Shown here: positions 9,088-16,253 of the stretch, one piece after another
How positions within the stretch are numbered: the first letter of the stretch is position 1
Layout of the letters: every line of letters begins with the position of its first letter
NCBI RefSeq assembly: GCF_000686885.1
Contig: NZ_JMLU01000028.1
Location: forward strand, 1 to 39,338
Direction: 5' to 3'
Origin: Flavobacterium sasangense DSM 21067
GTDB taxonomy: Bacteria > Bacteroidota > Bacteroidia > Flavobacteriales > Flavobacteriaceae
Length of the DNA stretch: 39,338 bases
Position numbers and translations under genes: made by a program
The notes under the pieces: generated by a model
What the model was told of the DNA's origin: nothing
What the model saw: only the letters and a program-made list of their open reading frames with translations
Databases searched by the model: none

Positions 9088-9326
9088 TAAAGCCAGACAG
9101 ACATACTAATCCAAAATATTCTATTCTAAACATAAGTACGGTTATTTTATCTGAACTTAATGTCTTCTATTCTATTCAATACGACAATTTGTTAAATAAA
9201 ATTACAGACACGCTTGGAGATGAGGCAAAAATGAATTTTCCTTATGCTTTAAATTTTTTATTTTTATTGGGTAAGTTGAACTACGAACAAACAACAGATT
9301 CTTTTAGAGCTAATGAAATTAAGTAA
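9084..9326 (+). CDS. ABC-3C system middle component
   Basis: 80 aa, between the effector and ATPase genes, overlapping both (4 nt with the effector, 14 nt with the ATPase). It begins MIKPDRHTNPKYSILNIS and has the helix-strand pattern of the small winged-helix-like middle components of ABC-3C systems; the LNFLFLLGKLNY segment (about 57-68) is typical. I think it is closest to middle-component type 6, but the type number is from memory. Its role in the family is to bridge the ABC ATPase and the effector. The overlaps imply translational coupling and a fixed ratio of the three products. Confidence 0.75.
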   Translation: MIKPDRHTNPKYSILNISTVILSELNVFYSIQYDNLLNKITDTLGDEAKMNFPYALNFLFLLGKLNYEQTTDSFRANEIK

Positions 9327-11127
9327 ACTATATTGTAACGATAGTCGATTTAAAAATATCACGTTTAATCTTAAAGGACTAAACGTTGTATACGCTGATG
9401 TATTAACAGACCTAAAAGATAAAAAAAATTCACATGATTTAGGAAAAACTAAATTAGCTGAGTTGATTGATTATTTGTTAATAAAACAAATTGACAAAAA
9501 CCATTTTTTGTTAAAGTTAAAAGATGAAAAAGGGAATTCAATTTTTATTAATCATGTTTTTTACTTAGAAATTTTTTTGAATGATGGTAGTTTTTTAACT
9601 ATTAAGAGATCAATAGATACTCATTCTAAAGCATCTTTTAGCATTAATAATCAAAGAACTGAAGGTTACACACCTCCATCAGTTTGGCAGTTTGAAGATT
9701 TAGGTGGTGATGCTGCTAAAAAGAAATTAGCTGAATATATAAGATTTGATTTTTTTAAAAATAAACTTTACGACTACAGAAAGGCAATAAATTATTGTAT
9801 TCGAATGCAGCCAGATTATGAGGATGTATATAGATTGTCAAAGTTTAAAGGAGGAAAAGATATTGATTGGAAGCCCTTCATGTTTGATTTGTTAGGATTT
9901 GATGGTGAAGTCTTGCGGAAGAAATATGAAAATGATGCGGAACAAGAAAAAATTGACATTCAAATAAAACATTTAAAAAAAGACTTTTCAGTTAACGAAA
10001 CTGACCGTGATGAGATTATAGCACAAATAAGTCTTCAGAAAAATAAGACCGATGAAGCCGGACAGAAGATAGATCAGTTAAATTTCTATGAGCAAGATCA
10101 GAGTTTAATTGAAAAAGGGATTGATGAAATAGAGAATAAAATTTCAAGACTTAATACTCTTTCTTATAACTTAAGTTTTGATATAAATAAACTACAAAAT
10201 TCAATTAAGAACAATTTTGCTTTCGATTTAGCAAAGGTTGAAAAAGTATTTTTAGAATCTAAAATATACTTTTCTGATTCCTTGAAAAAGGACTATCAAG
10301 AGTTAATTACTTTCAATGAAGAATTAACGAAAGATAGAAACAGATTGCTAAAGAAAACACTCAAAGATAAAAGTGATGAGTTAAATCTGATTAATAATGA
10401 ATTAAAAGAATATAATGATAAAAAAGAGAATTTATTAAGTTTTTTAAAAGATACAGATACTTTTAGAAGATTAAAAGAATATCAAAAAGAGTTGGCTAGG
10501 CTTGAATCGGAGCTAATTCAATTACAAGAGCGTTTGAGAATCATTGATGTAATTATCGAGAAAGATGAGTTAAAAGAAATGCTTAAAAATGAAATTGAGG
10601 GTACTGTAAAGCAACTTAAAAATTTCAGTAATAATACAGAAAAGAATGTAAAGTATAAGCAAATTAGAGATTTGTTTTCAAAGTATTTTTTAGAAATAAT
10701 GAATGAAGACACTTATATTTCGTGGTCTATAAATTCGAATAATAATGTAGATTTTAAACAACCTACAATAAAAACCAAAGATCATTTATCTAAAGATACA
10801 GCCAAAGACGAAGGAAGAACATATAAGAAAATATTATGTGTAGTGTTTGACTTGGCTATTTTAGTAGCATATAATTTTGAATCATATTATCGTTTTGTTT
10901 ATCATGATGATGTTTTATCACAGCAAGATAACGGAATCAAAATAAGGTTATTAGAATTAATTGATAATATTGCAAAGGTCAATGATATTCAATATATATT
11001 ATCTGTTATTAAATCTGATTTACCAGTAAATGAGAGTGATGAATTTATTTATTTTAATAAATCTGAAATTGTATTGGAATTAAATGACAAAAATGAATCA
11101 GGTACATTATTTGGATTTGAATTTTAG
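9313..11127 (+). CDS. ABC-3C system ABC ATPase (DUF2326 family)
   Basis: 604 aa. The N-terminal lobe has a divergent Walker A, KNSHDLGKTKLAELI (GKT at 44-46), with the LGKT form typical of DUF2326 ATPases rather than GxxGxGKS/T. The middle (about 215-440) is long coiled coil with heptads of K, E, L and N, as in SMC/RecN/Rad50-type proteins. The C-terminal lobe has ILCVVFDLAILVAY and FRFVYHDDVL (acidic pair near 530), corresponding to the Walker B region. Proteins of this type probably bind and bridge DNA and license the partner nuclease. Its ATG lies 14 nt inside the preceding gene. It is the last gene of the operon, which ends at the terminator at 11198-11230. Function is by family; no experimental link for this operon is known to me. 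Confidence 0.85.
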   Translation: MKLSKLYCNDSRFKNITFNLKGLNVVYADVLTDLKDKKNSHDLGKTKLAELIDYLLIKQIDKNHFLLKLKDEKGNSIFINHVFYLEIFLNDGSFLTIKRSIDTHSKASFSINNQRTEGYTPPSVWQFEDLGGDAAKKKLAEYIRFDFFKNKLYDYRKAINYCIRMQPDYEDVYRLSKFKGGKDIDWKPFMFDLLGFDGEVLRKKYENDAEQEKIDIQIKHLKKDFSVNETDRDEIIAQISLQKNKTDEAGQKIDQLNFYEQDQSLIEKGIDEIENKISRLNTLSYNLSFDINKLQNSIKNNFAFDLAKVEKVFLESKIYFSDSLKKDYQELITFNEELTKDRNRLLKKTLKDKSDELNLINNELKEYNDKKENLLSFLKDTDTFRRLKEYQKELARLESELIQLQERLRIIDVIIEKDELKEMLKNEIEGTVKQLKNFSNNTEKNVKYKQIRDLFSKYFLEIMNEDTYISWSINSNNNVDFKQPTIKTKDHLSKDTAKDEGRTYKKILCVVFDLAILVAYNFESYYRFVYHDDVLSQQDNGIKIRLLELIDNIAKVNDIQYILSVIKSDLPVNESDEFIYFNKSEIVLELNDKNESGTLFGFEF

Positions 11128-11197
11128 ACAATAATTTTCTAATCAAATAGTATAAATATTACATACATTAATATCATTCAAAATTAATTTATATCAT

Positions 11198-11230
11198 AAA
11201 AGCCTAGTCTCACAACTAGGCTTTCTTTTT
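11198..11230. terminator. Bidirectional terminator between ABC-3C operon and minus-strand cluster
   Basis: AAAGCCTAG (11199-11207) pairs perfectly with CTAGGCTTT (11216-11224) across an 8-nt loop, with T-rich tail on the plus strand and an A/T-rich flank on the other. It sits between two convergent operons and can serve both. Confidence 0.85.
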
Positions 11231-11265
11231 GTTTAACCCAAAGGTCACCACAACTTGGGCTAAAC

Positions 11266-11442
11266 TTATTTTTTGTGCTTCTTATTTAGACTTTTAAGCA
11301 GTAACGAAATCGTAAAACTGACAACGGCTCCAACGGTAGCTAAGATAACCGTTTTGGCAATATCATCAGAAGAAAGATTAGGTACAATACTTAAAAATGT
11401 GCCTCCAGCAGTTCCCATCAATATGGGATTATTGGCTGTCAT
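11266..11442 (-). CDS. Small membrane protein, last gene of a four-gene cluster
   Basis: 58 aa from ATG at 11442 (a longer in-frame start at 11481 would add 13 residues but overlaps the previous gene more). The sequence starts MTANNPILMGTAGG and contains one clear hydrophobic helix (AKTVILATVGAVVSFTISLLL, about 32-52) preceded by a less hydrophobic segment and followed by a basic KSLNKKHKK tail, which predicts the C-terminus in the cytoplasm. It overlaps the upstream 71-aa gene by 14 nt. Size and shape are holin-like, but no family is recognised. It may act with the DUF5675 protein of the same cluster. Confidence 0.6.
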   Translation of the reverse strand: MTANNPILMGTAGGTFLSIVPNLSSDDIAKTVILATVGAVVSFTISLLLKSLNKKHKK

Positions 11443-11644
11443 CAGTTGTAGTAAGCTGACTTGCAGCTGACAAAACTCCACCAGCTACTGCAACATAACC
11501 GCCAATGGTAGTTACAATCGCGGGTAAAGCAATTGGAGCTGCTAAAATAGTTCCTCCAACGGCAGCTAATGCCAACCCAACAGTTCGAAGCACTTTGAAA
11601 AACTTTGGTGTGGGAGCTTTTGCTCTATTAATGATTTTTTTCAT
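11429..11644 (-). CDS. Small glycine/alanine-rich membrane protein
   Basis: 71 aa. A basic N-terminus (MKKIINRAKAPTPKFFKVLR) is followed by one or two hydrophobic Gly/Ala-rich stretches (TVGLALAAVGGTILAAPIALPAIVTT and GGYVAVAGGVLSAAS) and a polar tail. Such compositions are found in holins, small pore formers and phage-encoded membrane proteins, but I cannot place it in a family. It is 9 nt downstream of the DUF5675 gene and overlaps the last gene of the cluster by 14 nt, so it is very likely co-translated with both. Confidence 0.6.
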   Translation of the reverse strand: MKKIINRAKAPTPKFFKVLRTVGLALAAVGGTILAAPIALPAIVTTIGGYVAVAGGVLSAASQLTTTDDSQ

Positions 11645-11653
11645 AATCTATTT

Positions 11654-12049
11654 TTAAGATTGGATAATTAATTCAACACTTTCTTTATTGTCCAAAGCTT
11701 TGTAAACAAAGTCTTTTAGCTTCGTAAAAGCTTTTCTCGACATTAAACCTAAACCAGGTCCAGAAAGTTTAGTAACAGGAGCAATACAACCTTGCAATTC
11801 TTTTTGAGCATTATTAGCAGGATGAAAAAGAATAAACTTTCTATTCGGCACATCCACTAATTCTAAATGCCATTTGTATTTTGCACTATATCGCTTTCTA
11901 ATAAAATATTTCCCTTCCGGAATACAGGAAACCTTCGTTTCGTTCATCTTCCACGGCAATTCGATTGTATTGCAAATCAATTTGCCTTCGCATTCGAGTT
12001 TACCATTCGTTCCTTCAGGGAAATAAGTTCTAGTTAACCAAATAACCAT
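11654..12049 (-). CDS. DUF5675 family protein
   Basis: 131 aa. The sequence fits DUF5675: LTRTYFPEGTNGKL at the N-terminus, CNTIELPWKMNE, SCIPEGKYFIRKRYS, ILFHPANNAQKELQGCIAPV (about 93-112). The conserved HPAN, GCIAP and ELPWK motifs are all present. DUF5675 proteins are found in phages and in Bacteroidota accessory regions, and the motifs recall cell-wall-active enzymes, but the biochemical activity is not established. The start ATG shares one base with the stop of the upstream 252-aa gene (TAATG arrangement at 12049-12051), indicating coupling. No signal peptide is visible; two small membrane proteins follow, so release through a holin-like partner is possible (inference). Confidence 0.8.
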   Translation of the reverse strand: MVIWLTRTYFPEGTNGKLECEGKLICNTIELPWKMNETKVSCIPEGKYFIRKRYSAKYKWHLELVDVPNRKFILFHPANNAQKELQGCIAPVTKLSGPGLGLMSRKAFTKLKDFVYKALDNKESVELIIQS

Positions 12050-12807
12050 TACACACCGCTATCAACTTTCGCAATCGATAATGGGTTAAAAGCACCATTT
12101 TTCAATGGATACATTTGCCCATTAATCTCTTGGTAGAACTCAACACCTAAAGCCAAAAACAATGGCTTAGTTGAGTTAGCTGTAACCGCATTCACTTGGT
12201 TAATTGGAGCAGTAGCAGTTCCATCCCAAGGCAAAATTGCCGTTTCAGAAGTAGCTACCACATACGTTTCAGCTTCAAAATCAATTTCAGCTCCACCAGA
12301 AATGATTTTGTAGTGAGTAGTTCCACTTGGAGCAGCAATCATATTCGCAGGAATAAATGATGCCAAATCCACAGTAATTTCACCAGCCACACGGTCAATA
12401 GTTGCCACAAACGGAGCAAACAAAGTGGTTCCTAGCTTACCACGAATATTAAATTCAAAACCAAATAACAATTCAGCTTCTCCATCAATAACTTTACGCA
12501 AACCTCTATCACTAGTTGTATCTGCTTGGATAACTTTAACCATTGCTTGTGTCAAACGACTTACCATTCTACCATCAGCAGAATTTAAAAGCAATGGTCG
12601 TAAAGCAGTTCTTAGCATTTTTCCTGCCTTACCAGCTCTACCAAACTCGGAGCCATTCTCACGAGTTCTTTGAAACGCAGGATCACTCGCAATTCTACTC
12701 GCGTCAATTCCACCTTTTTCTCTTGCCAAGTGTCCATCTTGCGTTTTGTAAAAAGTAATATCTCCGATAGTACCTTTCAATTTTATTATGCCTTTCTGTC
12801 TAGCCAT
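12049..12807 (-). CDS. Conserved 252-aa protein, first gene of the DUF5675 cluster
   Basis: I do not recognise a named family. The N-terminus is distinctive: MARQKGIIKLKGTIGDITFY, then GHLAREKGGID and a basic, Gly/Ala-rich helical region (RAGKAGKMLRTALRPLL, about 56-72). The second half is beta-rich with aliphatic/threonine stretches and a well-behaved fold-like pattern ending in a polar tail. There is no signal peptide and no membrane segment. I have the impression of similar proteins heading the same small cluster in other Flavobacteria. Composition is compatible with a structural or particle-forming protein, but that is a guess. Codon use is more GC-rich than in the ABC-3C genes alongside, which suggests a different origin or high expression. 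Confidence 0.65.
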   Translation of the reverse strand: MARQKGIIKLKGTIGDITFYKTQDGHLAREKGGIDASRIASDPAFQRTRENGSEFGRAGKAGKMLRTALRPLLLNSADGRMVSRLTQAMVKVIQADTTSDRGLRKVIDGEAELLFGFEFNIRGKLGTTLFAPFVATIDRVAGEITVDLASFIPANMIAAPSGTTHYKIISGGAEIDFEAETYVVATSETAILPWDGTATAPINQVNAVTANSTKPLFLALGVEFYQEINGQMYPLKNGAFNPLSIAKVDSGV

Positions 12808-13073
12808 AACTTCAAAATTTTGTTAAACATTCATCTAAAATCTCCTTCATTCTTTCAATAAGTTGCAACCACATTTTGAATGATTAAGGCAAAGTTTACA
12901 AAGCATTAGCCTAAATAAAAAGTCACAAGTGTACCATATGTCCAAAATCGACACAAGTGTCTTAAATGAACATAAAAACACATTAAATAATTATGAAAAA
13001 TTATAACTAAATTGCAAAAGATTTTCTGCACGTCAGAAGTATAGCATAGCTATATCAAAGGTATAGATAAAGT
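12808..13073. promoter_or_regulatory. Divergent control region with perfect inverted repeat TATAGC-ATA-GCTATA
   Basis: The spacer separates the minus-strand cluster from the plus-strand 67-aa gene. A perfect inverted repeat with 6-bp arms lies at 13040-13054, 19 nt before the ATG at 13074, a good place for an operator. On the minus strand TAAACTTTG (near 12893-12901) resembles a Bacteroidota -7 box for the cluster, with one extra base in the spacer. Confidence 0.45.
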
Positions 13074-13277
13074 ATGAAATTGAATAATCAGAGGGTATGC
13101 ATCTATCCGAAGGACATACAACGTATAACAGGCAAGAGTTATCGTCAAAGTACTAGATTAATGCAAAAGATAAAAAAAGACCTCAACAAACTCGAAAATG
13201 AGTTTCTAACGATTGAAGAGTTCTGTACATATTCAGGTATAAAATATGAACAAGTAGCTCACTTGATTTTTGGTTAA
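13074..13277 (+). CDS. Small putative DNA-binding (excisionase/HTH-like) protein
   Basis: 67 aa, ATG at 13074. VCIYPKDIQRITGKSYRQSTRLMQKIKKDL (residues about 8-37) reads as a helix-turn-helix in which RITGKSYRQSTRLM would be turn plus recognition helix; a second short unit, FLTIEEFCTYSGIKYEQVAHLI, follows. The layout recalls excisionase/MerR-like or AlpA-type small regulators common in Bacteroidota mobile elements. The gene stands alone, points towards the attachment site at 13513, and has a palindrome just upstream (13040-13054). It could regulate the divergent four-gene cluster or assist excision. No integrase is present next to it. Confidence 0.55.
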   Translation: MKLNNQRVCIYPKDIQRITGKSYRQSTRLMQKIKKDLNKLENEFLTIEEFCTYSGIKYEQVAHLIFG

Positions 13278-13512
13278 AATAGGGTTAATACTAAAACAAA
13301 TTTTAATCAAGAAAAGCACCAATAAACACTTAAATAACCAGTTCATTTTTTAGTATCATTTAGTAATGAATTAATTTGCAGAAGATTATAAAAATTATTA
13401 AATTTACAGTATTAAGATTTAGTGATGTTTGTTTCTATATGAAGGAGCAAAATCGAGACCTTTGATTTTTAGACTTATATAATTTATTATATATGAGTGC
13501 ATTATGAGGAAA
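13278..13512. other. Gene-free end of the island
   Basis: About 235 bp of AT-rich DNA between the small HTH gene and the tRNA fragment. I see no ORF, clear promoter or hairpin here. It would correspond to the non-coding end of an integrated element just inside its attachment site. Confidence 0.4.
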
Positions 13513-13536
13513 GTTCGAACCCCTCATCGCCCACCA
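13513..13536 (+). repeat. tRNA 3'-end fragment: putative attachment site (att) of the island
   Basis: TTCGAAC (13514-13520, T-loop), CCCTC (13521-13525, 3' side of T stem), ATCGCCC (13526-13532, 3' acceptor strand), discriminator A and CCA (13534-13536) have the exact layout of a tRNA 3' end. The bases before the T-loop (GAAAG) do not pair with CCCTC, and no GGGCGAT acceptor 5' strand, D arm or anticodon arm lies upstream. It is therefore a truncated tRNA copy, the usual product of site-specific integration at a tRNA gene. The acceptor GGGCGAT/ATCGCCC suggests the parent tRNA; tRNA-Val is a possibility, not certain. Confidence 0.75.
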
Positions 13537-13541
13537 AAATT

Positions 13542-13571
13542 AAATCCTACAGAAATGTAGGATTTTTTGTT
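13542..13571 (+). terminator. Terminator downstream of the tRNA fragment
   Basis: AAATCCTACA (13542-13551), loop GAAA, TGTAGGATTT (13556-13565), then a T-run. A perfect 10-bp stem with a GAAA loop directly after a tRNA 3' end is the normal terminator of a tRNA gene and supports that 13513-13571 is native chromosome. Confidence 0.85.
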
Positions 13572-13599
13572 TTATCATATTTATATCAAATCATAAAAA

Positions 13600-13625
13600 A
13601 AAATCCCGCTACTGCGGGATTTTAT
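13600..13625 (-). terminator. Terminator of the proline dehydrogenase gene
   Basis: AAATCCCGC (13601-13609), loop TACT, GCGGGATTT (13614-13622): a perfect 9-bp GC-rich stem flanked by A-run and T-run, 6 nt after the minus-strand gene's stop. It could act on both strands. Confidence 0.9.
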
Positions 13626-13628
13626 CAT

Positions 13629-14795
13629 TTATAACTTTCTACGTTCTTTTTCTTTCTTAATCAGCGTTAGTTCTCGACTAGTTTGACCAGCTACCGAAGT
13701 ATTTTCCTCTGCACGTCTTATCAAATAAGGCATAACATCTCTTACTGGTCCAAAGGGTAAATATTTTGCAACATTGTATCCTTCTGCAGCTAAATTGAAA
13801 CTGATGTTATCACTCATCCCTAATAATTGTCCGAAGAAAATACGTTTATCATTTTTAGCAATTCCTTTTTCTTGCATCAATTGCATCAACTTGTATGAAC
13901 TTTCTTCGTTGTGAGTTCCTGCAAAAACAGCCATTATATCTAAATTATCCACCATGTAAGAAACTGCAGCATCATAATTAATATCGGTAGCTTCTTTTGA
14001 AACACAAATTGGCGATTTTTGTCCACGTTCTGCTGCTCTTTCATTTTCTTTTTCCATGTAAGCACCGCGTACTAATTTCATTCCGATGTAGAAACCTTCC
14101 GCTTTTGCTTGTTCGTGAAGATTTTTTAAATAATCTAATCTATCCCAACGATACATTTGTAATGTATTGAATACAATTGCTTTTTGTTTGTTGTATTTAC
14201 GCATCATGTCGGTTACAATAGCGTCAGCAGCATCTTGCATCCAACTTTCTTCTGCATCAATCAATAATAAAACATCTTTTTCAAATGCTGTTTTACAAGC
14301 AATATCAAAACGTTCGATTACTCTGTTCCATTCTTTTTGCTCGTTTTCTGTCAAATGAGCTTTATCTCCTACTTTTTCGTATAATGCTAAACGTCCGAAT
14401 CCGGTTGGTTTGAATACTGCAAACGGAATAGCTTCTCTTTCTCTAGCAAATTCAATTGTTTTTAAAGTCATGTTCAAAGCAGCATCAAACTGTGCCTCTT
14501 CTTCTTTACCTTCAACTGAATAATCTAAAACTGAAGAAACCCCTTTTGTATACATTTTATCAACTACACGAAGGCAATCGGTTTCATTTACACCACCACA
14601 AAAGTGATCAAAAACGGTTGAACGAATCAATCCTTCTACTGGCAAATGGGCTTTTAAAGCAAAATTAGTAACTGCTGTTCCAATTTTAACTAGAGGTTGA
14701 CTATCGATTAATTTGAATAAAAAATAAGCTCTTTCTAACTCGGTGTCACTTTTTAAGGCAAAAGCAACTTCTGTATTATTAAATAGTGTGTTCAT
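13629..14795 (-). CDS. Proline dehydrogenase (monofunctional)
   Basis: 388 aa from ATG at 14795 (MNTLFNNTEVAF); the frame is open 26 codons further upstream, but that start is implausible and would pass the promoter. This FAD enzyme oxidises L-proline to 1-pyrroline-5-carboxylate and passes electrons to quinone at the membrane, first step of proline breakdown. It shows the TIM-barrel signatures of the family: GMKLVRGAYMEKE (FAD/substrate strand), AGTHNEES, FGQLLGMSDNISF, and the C-terminal YLPFGPVRDVMPYLIRRAEENTS, with the RR pair that binds the substrate carboxylate. It lacks the P5C dehydrogenase half of PutA, as usual in Bacteroidota. It is transcribed divergently from aroB. Confidence 0.92.
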   Translation of the reverse strand: MNTLFNNTEVAFALKSDTELERAYFLFKLIDSQPLVKIGTAVTNFALKAHLPVEGLIRSTVFDHFCGGVNETDCLRVVDKMYTKGVSSVLDYSVEGKEEEAQFDAALNMTLKTIEFAREREAIPFAVFKPTGFGRLALYEKVGDKAHLTENEQKEWNRVIERFDIACKTAFEKDVLLLIDAEESWMQDAADAIVTDMMRKYNKQKAIVFNTLQMYRWDRLDYLKNLHEQAKAEGFYIGMKLVRGAYMEKENERAAERGQKSPICVSKEATDINYDAAVSYMVDNLDIMAVFAGTHNEESSYKLMQLMQEKGIAKNDKRIFFGQLLGMSDNISFNLAAEGYNVAKYLPFGPVRDVMPYLIRRAEENTSVAGQTSRELTLIKKEKERRKL

Positions 14796-14816
14796 TGTGT
14801 TTGAAATAAAGTGATA

Positions 14817-14824
14817 CAAATATA
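14817..14824 (-). promoter_or_regulatory. -7 box TATATTTG for proline dehydrogenase
   Basis: On the minus strand TATATTTG matches the Bacteroidota TAnnTTTG box and ends 21 nt before the ATG at 14795, leaving a leader of about 15 nt. No good -33 TTG is seen at the expected distance. Confidence 0.5.
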
Positions 14825-14888
14825 CGCCACAGTTATCGAATAATAAATAAAAAATGACGTATTTTGCAGTCAAATTTTACACATTTTC

Positions 14889-15956
14889 ATGCAAACGATA
14901 CAAGCAACTAATTATTCCGTATTTTTTAATGAAACAGGCTATGAAAAACTAGCTTCGTATCTTATTCCCTCAAGCTATTCCAGAATTTTTATTTTGGTTG
15001 ACGAAAATACCTCGCAGTATTGTTTACCTCATTTATTAAATAATTTGGCAACCGAAATTGAAATCGAAATCATTGAATTAGAAGCGGGTGAAAATCATAA
15101 AAATATAGCAACTTGTACCGAAGTTTGGGCTGCTTTGTCTGAATTAGGTGCCGATAGAAAAAGTATCATCATCAATTTAGGTGGTGGCGTAATTTCTGAT
15201 TTGGGAGGATTTGTAGCTTGTACATTTAAAAGAGGAATTGATTTTATTAACATTCCCACCACTCTACTATCTATGGTTGACGCTTCAATTGGTGGGAAAA
15301 ATGGGGTTGATTTAGGTAATTTAAAAAATCAAATCGGGATTATTCGCGAACCTAAAGCTGTAATTATTGATACCGAATTTTTAAATACTTTATCACAAAG
15401 AGAAATGCGCTCCGGATTAGCTGAAATGCTAAAACATGGGTTGATTTTCGATAAGAACTATTGGGATAAATTTAAAAACTTAAAGGATTTAAGTACAGAA
15501 GATTTAAATGAGTTAATTCATCAATCCATTCAAATAAAAAACACCATTGTTTGTGAAGATTTAACCGAAAATGGTATTCGAAAAGCACTAAATTTTGGAC
15601 ATACTTTAGGTCATGGAATAGAAAGCTATTTCTTAGAAAACGAAAACAAAACTAGCTTACTTCACGGAGAAGCAATTGCTGCAGGAATGATTCTAGAAAG
15701 CTATATTTCTAAAGAAAAAGGATGGCTAACTAATGAAGAATATCACGAAATTAAATACATTATAAATGATATTTTTGAACGCATTGAATTCAATGAAAAC
15801 GATATCAATCAAATCATTGAGCTATTGATTTATGATAAAAAAAATGAATTTGGAAAAGTACAATTTGCACTTCTTGAAGGAATCGGAAAAATCAAAATCA
15901 ATCAAGAAGCAGATAATGAATTGATTTTCAAAGCTTTTGAAGATTATGCTGTTTAA
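14889..15956 (+). CDS. aroB: 3-dehydroquinate synthase
   Basis: 355 aa; second step of the shikimate pathway, converting DAHP to 3-dehydroquinate with NAD+ and a divalent metal in the cytoplasm. The family blocks are intact: NLGGGVISDLGGFVA (NAD-binding, about 96-110), RGIDFINIPTTLLSMVDASIGGKNGVD (about 116-142), EMLKHGLI (metal-ligand glutamate E and K), ALNFGHTLGHGIES with two histidines (about 236-249), and LLHGEAIAAGM. Length is normal. It is divergent from proline dehydrogenase across a 93-bp spacer. No other aro gene is adjacent. Confidence 0.95.
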   Translation: MQTIQATNYSVFFNETGYEKLASYLIPSSYSRIFILVDENTSQYCLPHLLNNLATEIEIEIIELEAGENHKNIATCTEVWAALSELGADRKSIIINLGGGVISDLGGFVACTFKRGIDFINIPTTLLSMVDASIGGKNGVDLGNLKNQIGIIREPKAVIIDTEFLNTLSQREMRSGLAEMLKHGLIFDKNYWDKFKNLKDLSTEDLNELIHQSIQIKNTIVCEDLTENGIRKALNFGHTLGHGIESYFLENENKTSLLHGEAIAAGMILESYISKEKGWLTNEEYHEIKYIINDIFERIEFNENDINQIIELLIYDKKNEFGKVQFALLEGIGKIKINQEADNELIFKAFEDYAV

Positions 15957-16253
15957 TCATTTTTTTACATTTTCTATAAATAATAGCCATTTTATTTTTT
16001 AACTTTGCGCCCATGAAAGAAAACAACTATACGAACAATTTCAACAGAATTCTTAGCAATAGGAATGCTGACTTGTCTATTATTGATCGTTTGTTCTTTT
16101 CTATTTTTTGCTTTCATATAATTGATTTATTCGCGTTATCGAAGACTTTTAGTGAAAAACTATTAATTCGATTTGCAAATATTAGGGTTTGAAAATTAAG
16201 GTTTAAAACAAGTTCGCTTTAAGCTTTTTTAATTTTTAATCTTATTTTTCAAA
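15957..16253 (+). promoter_or_regulatory. Long leader region upstream of speA with -7 box TAACTTTG
   Basis: TAACTTTG at 16000-16007 matches the Bacteroidota -7 consensus and would give a leader of about 240 nt before speA, long for this group. The leader holds ATG at 16013 and a short hydrophobic reading frame (see finding). A long leader before a polyamine gene could carry a regulatory element, but I see no recognised riboswitch. Confidence 0.4.
16013..16121 (+). pseudogene. Possible frameshifted small membrane peptide
   Basis: From ATG at 16013 the literal frame gives a polar 58-codon ORF with no family features. If one A is removed from the AAAA run at 16021-16024, the frame becomes MKETTIRTISTEFLAIGMLT followed by a strongly hydrophobic helix (CLLLIVCSFLFFAFI) and TAA at 16119-16121: a 35-aa single-pass membrane peptide. 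This suggests a broken or slippage-dependent small gene. Low confidence: a chance frame is possible. Confidence 0.3.

Noticed and set aside
12425..12861. Three plus-strand ORFs of 63-82 aa
   Set aside because: All are antisense shadows of the 252-aa minus-strand gene, with no independent signals.
13456..13536. Complete tRNA gene
   Set aside because: Only the T-loop to CCA part is present; acceptor 5' strand, D arm and anticodon arm are absent and the T stem does not pair.
16013..16192. 58-aa ORF in frame 0 upstream of speA
   Set aside because: Polar, unstructured translation with ATG only about 6 nt after the -7 box; the alternative frameshifted reading is more convincing, though still weak.
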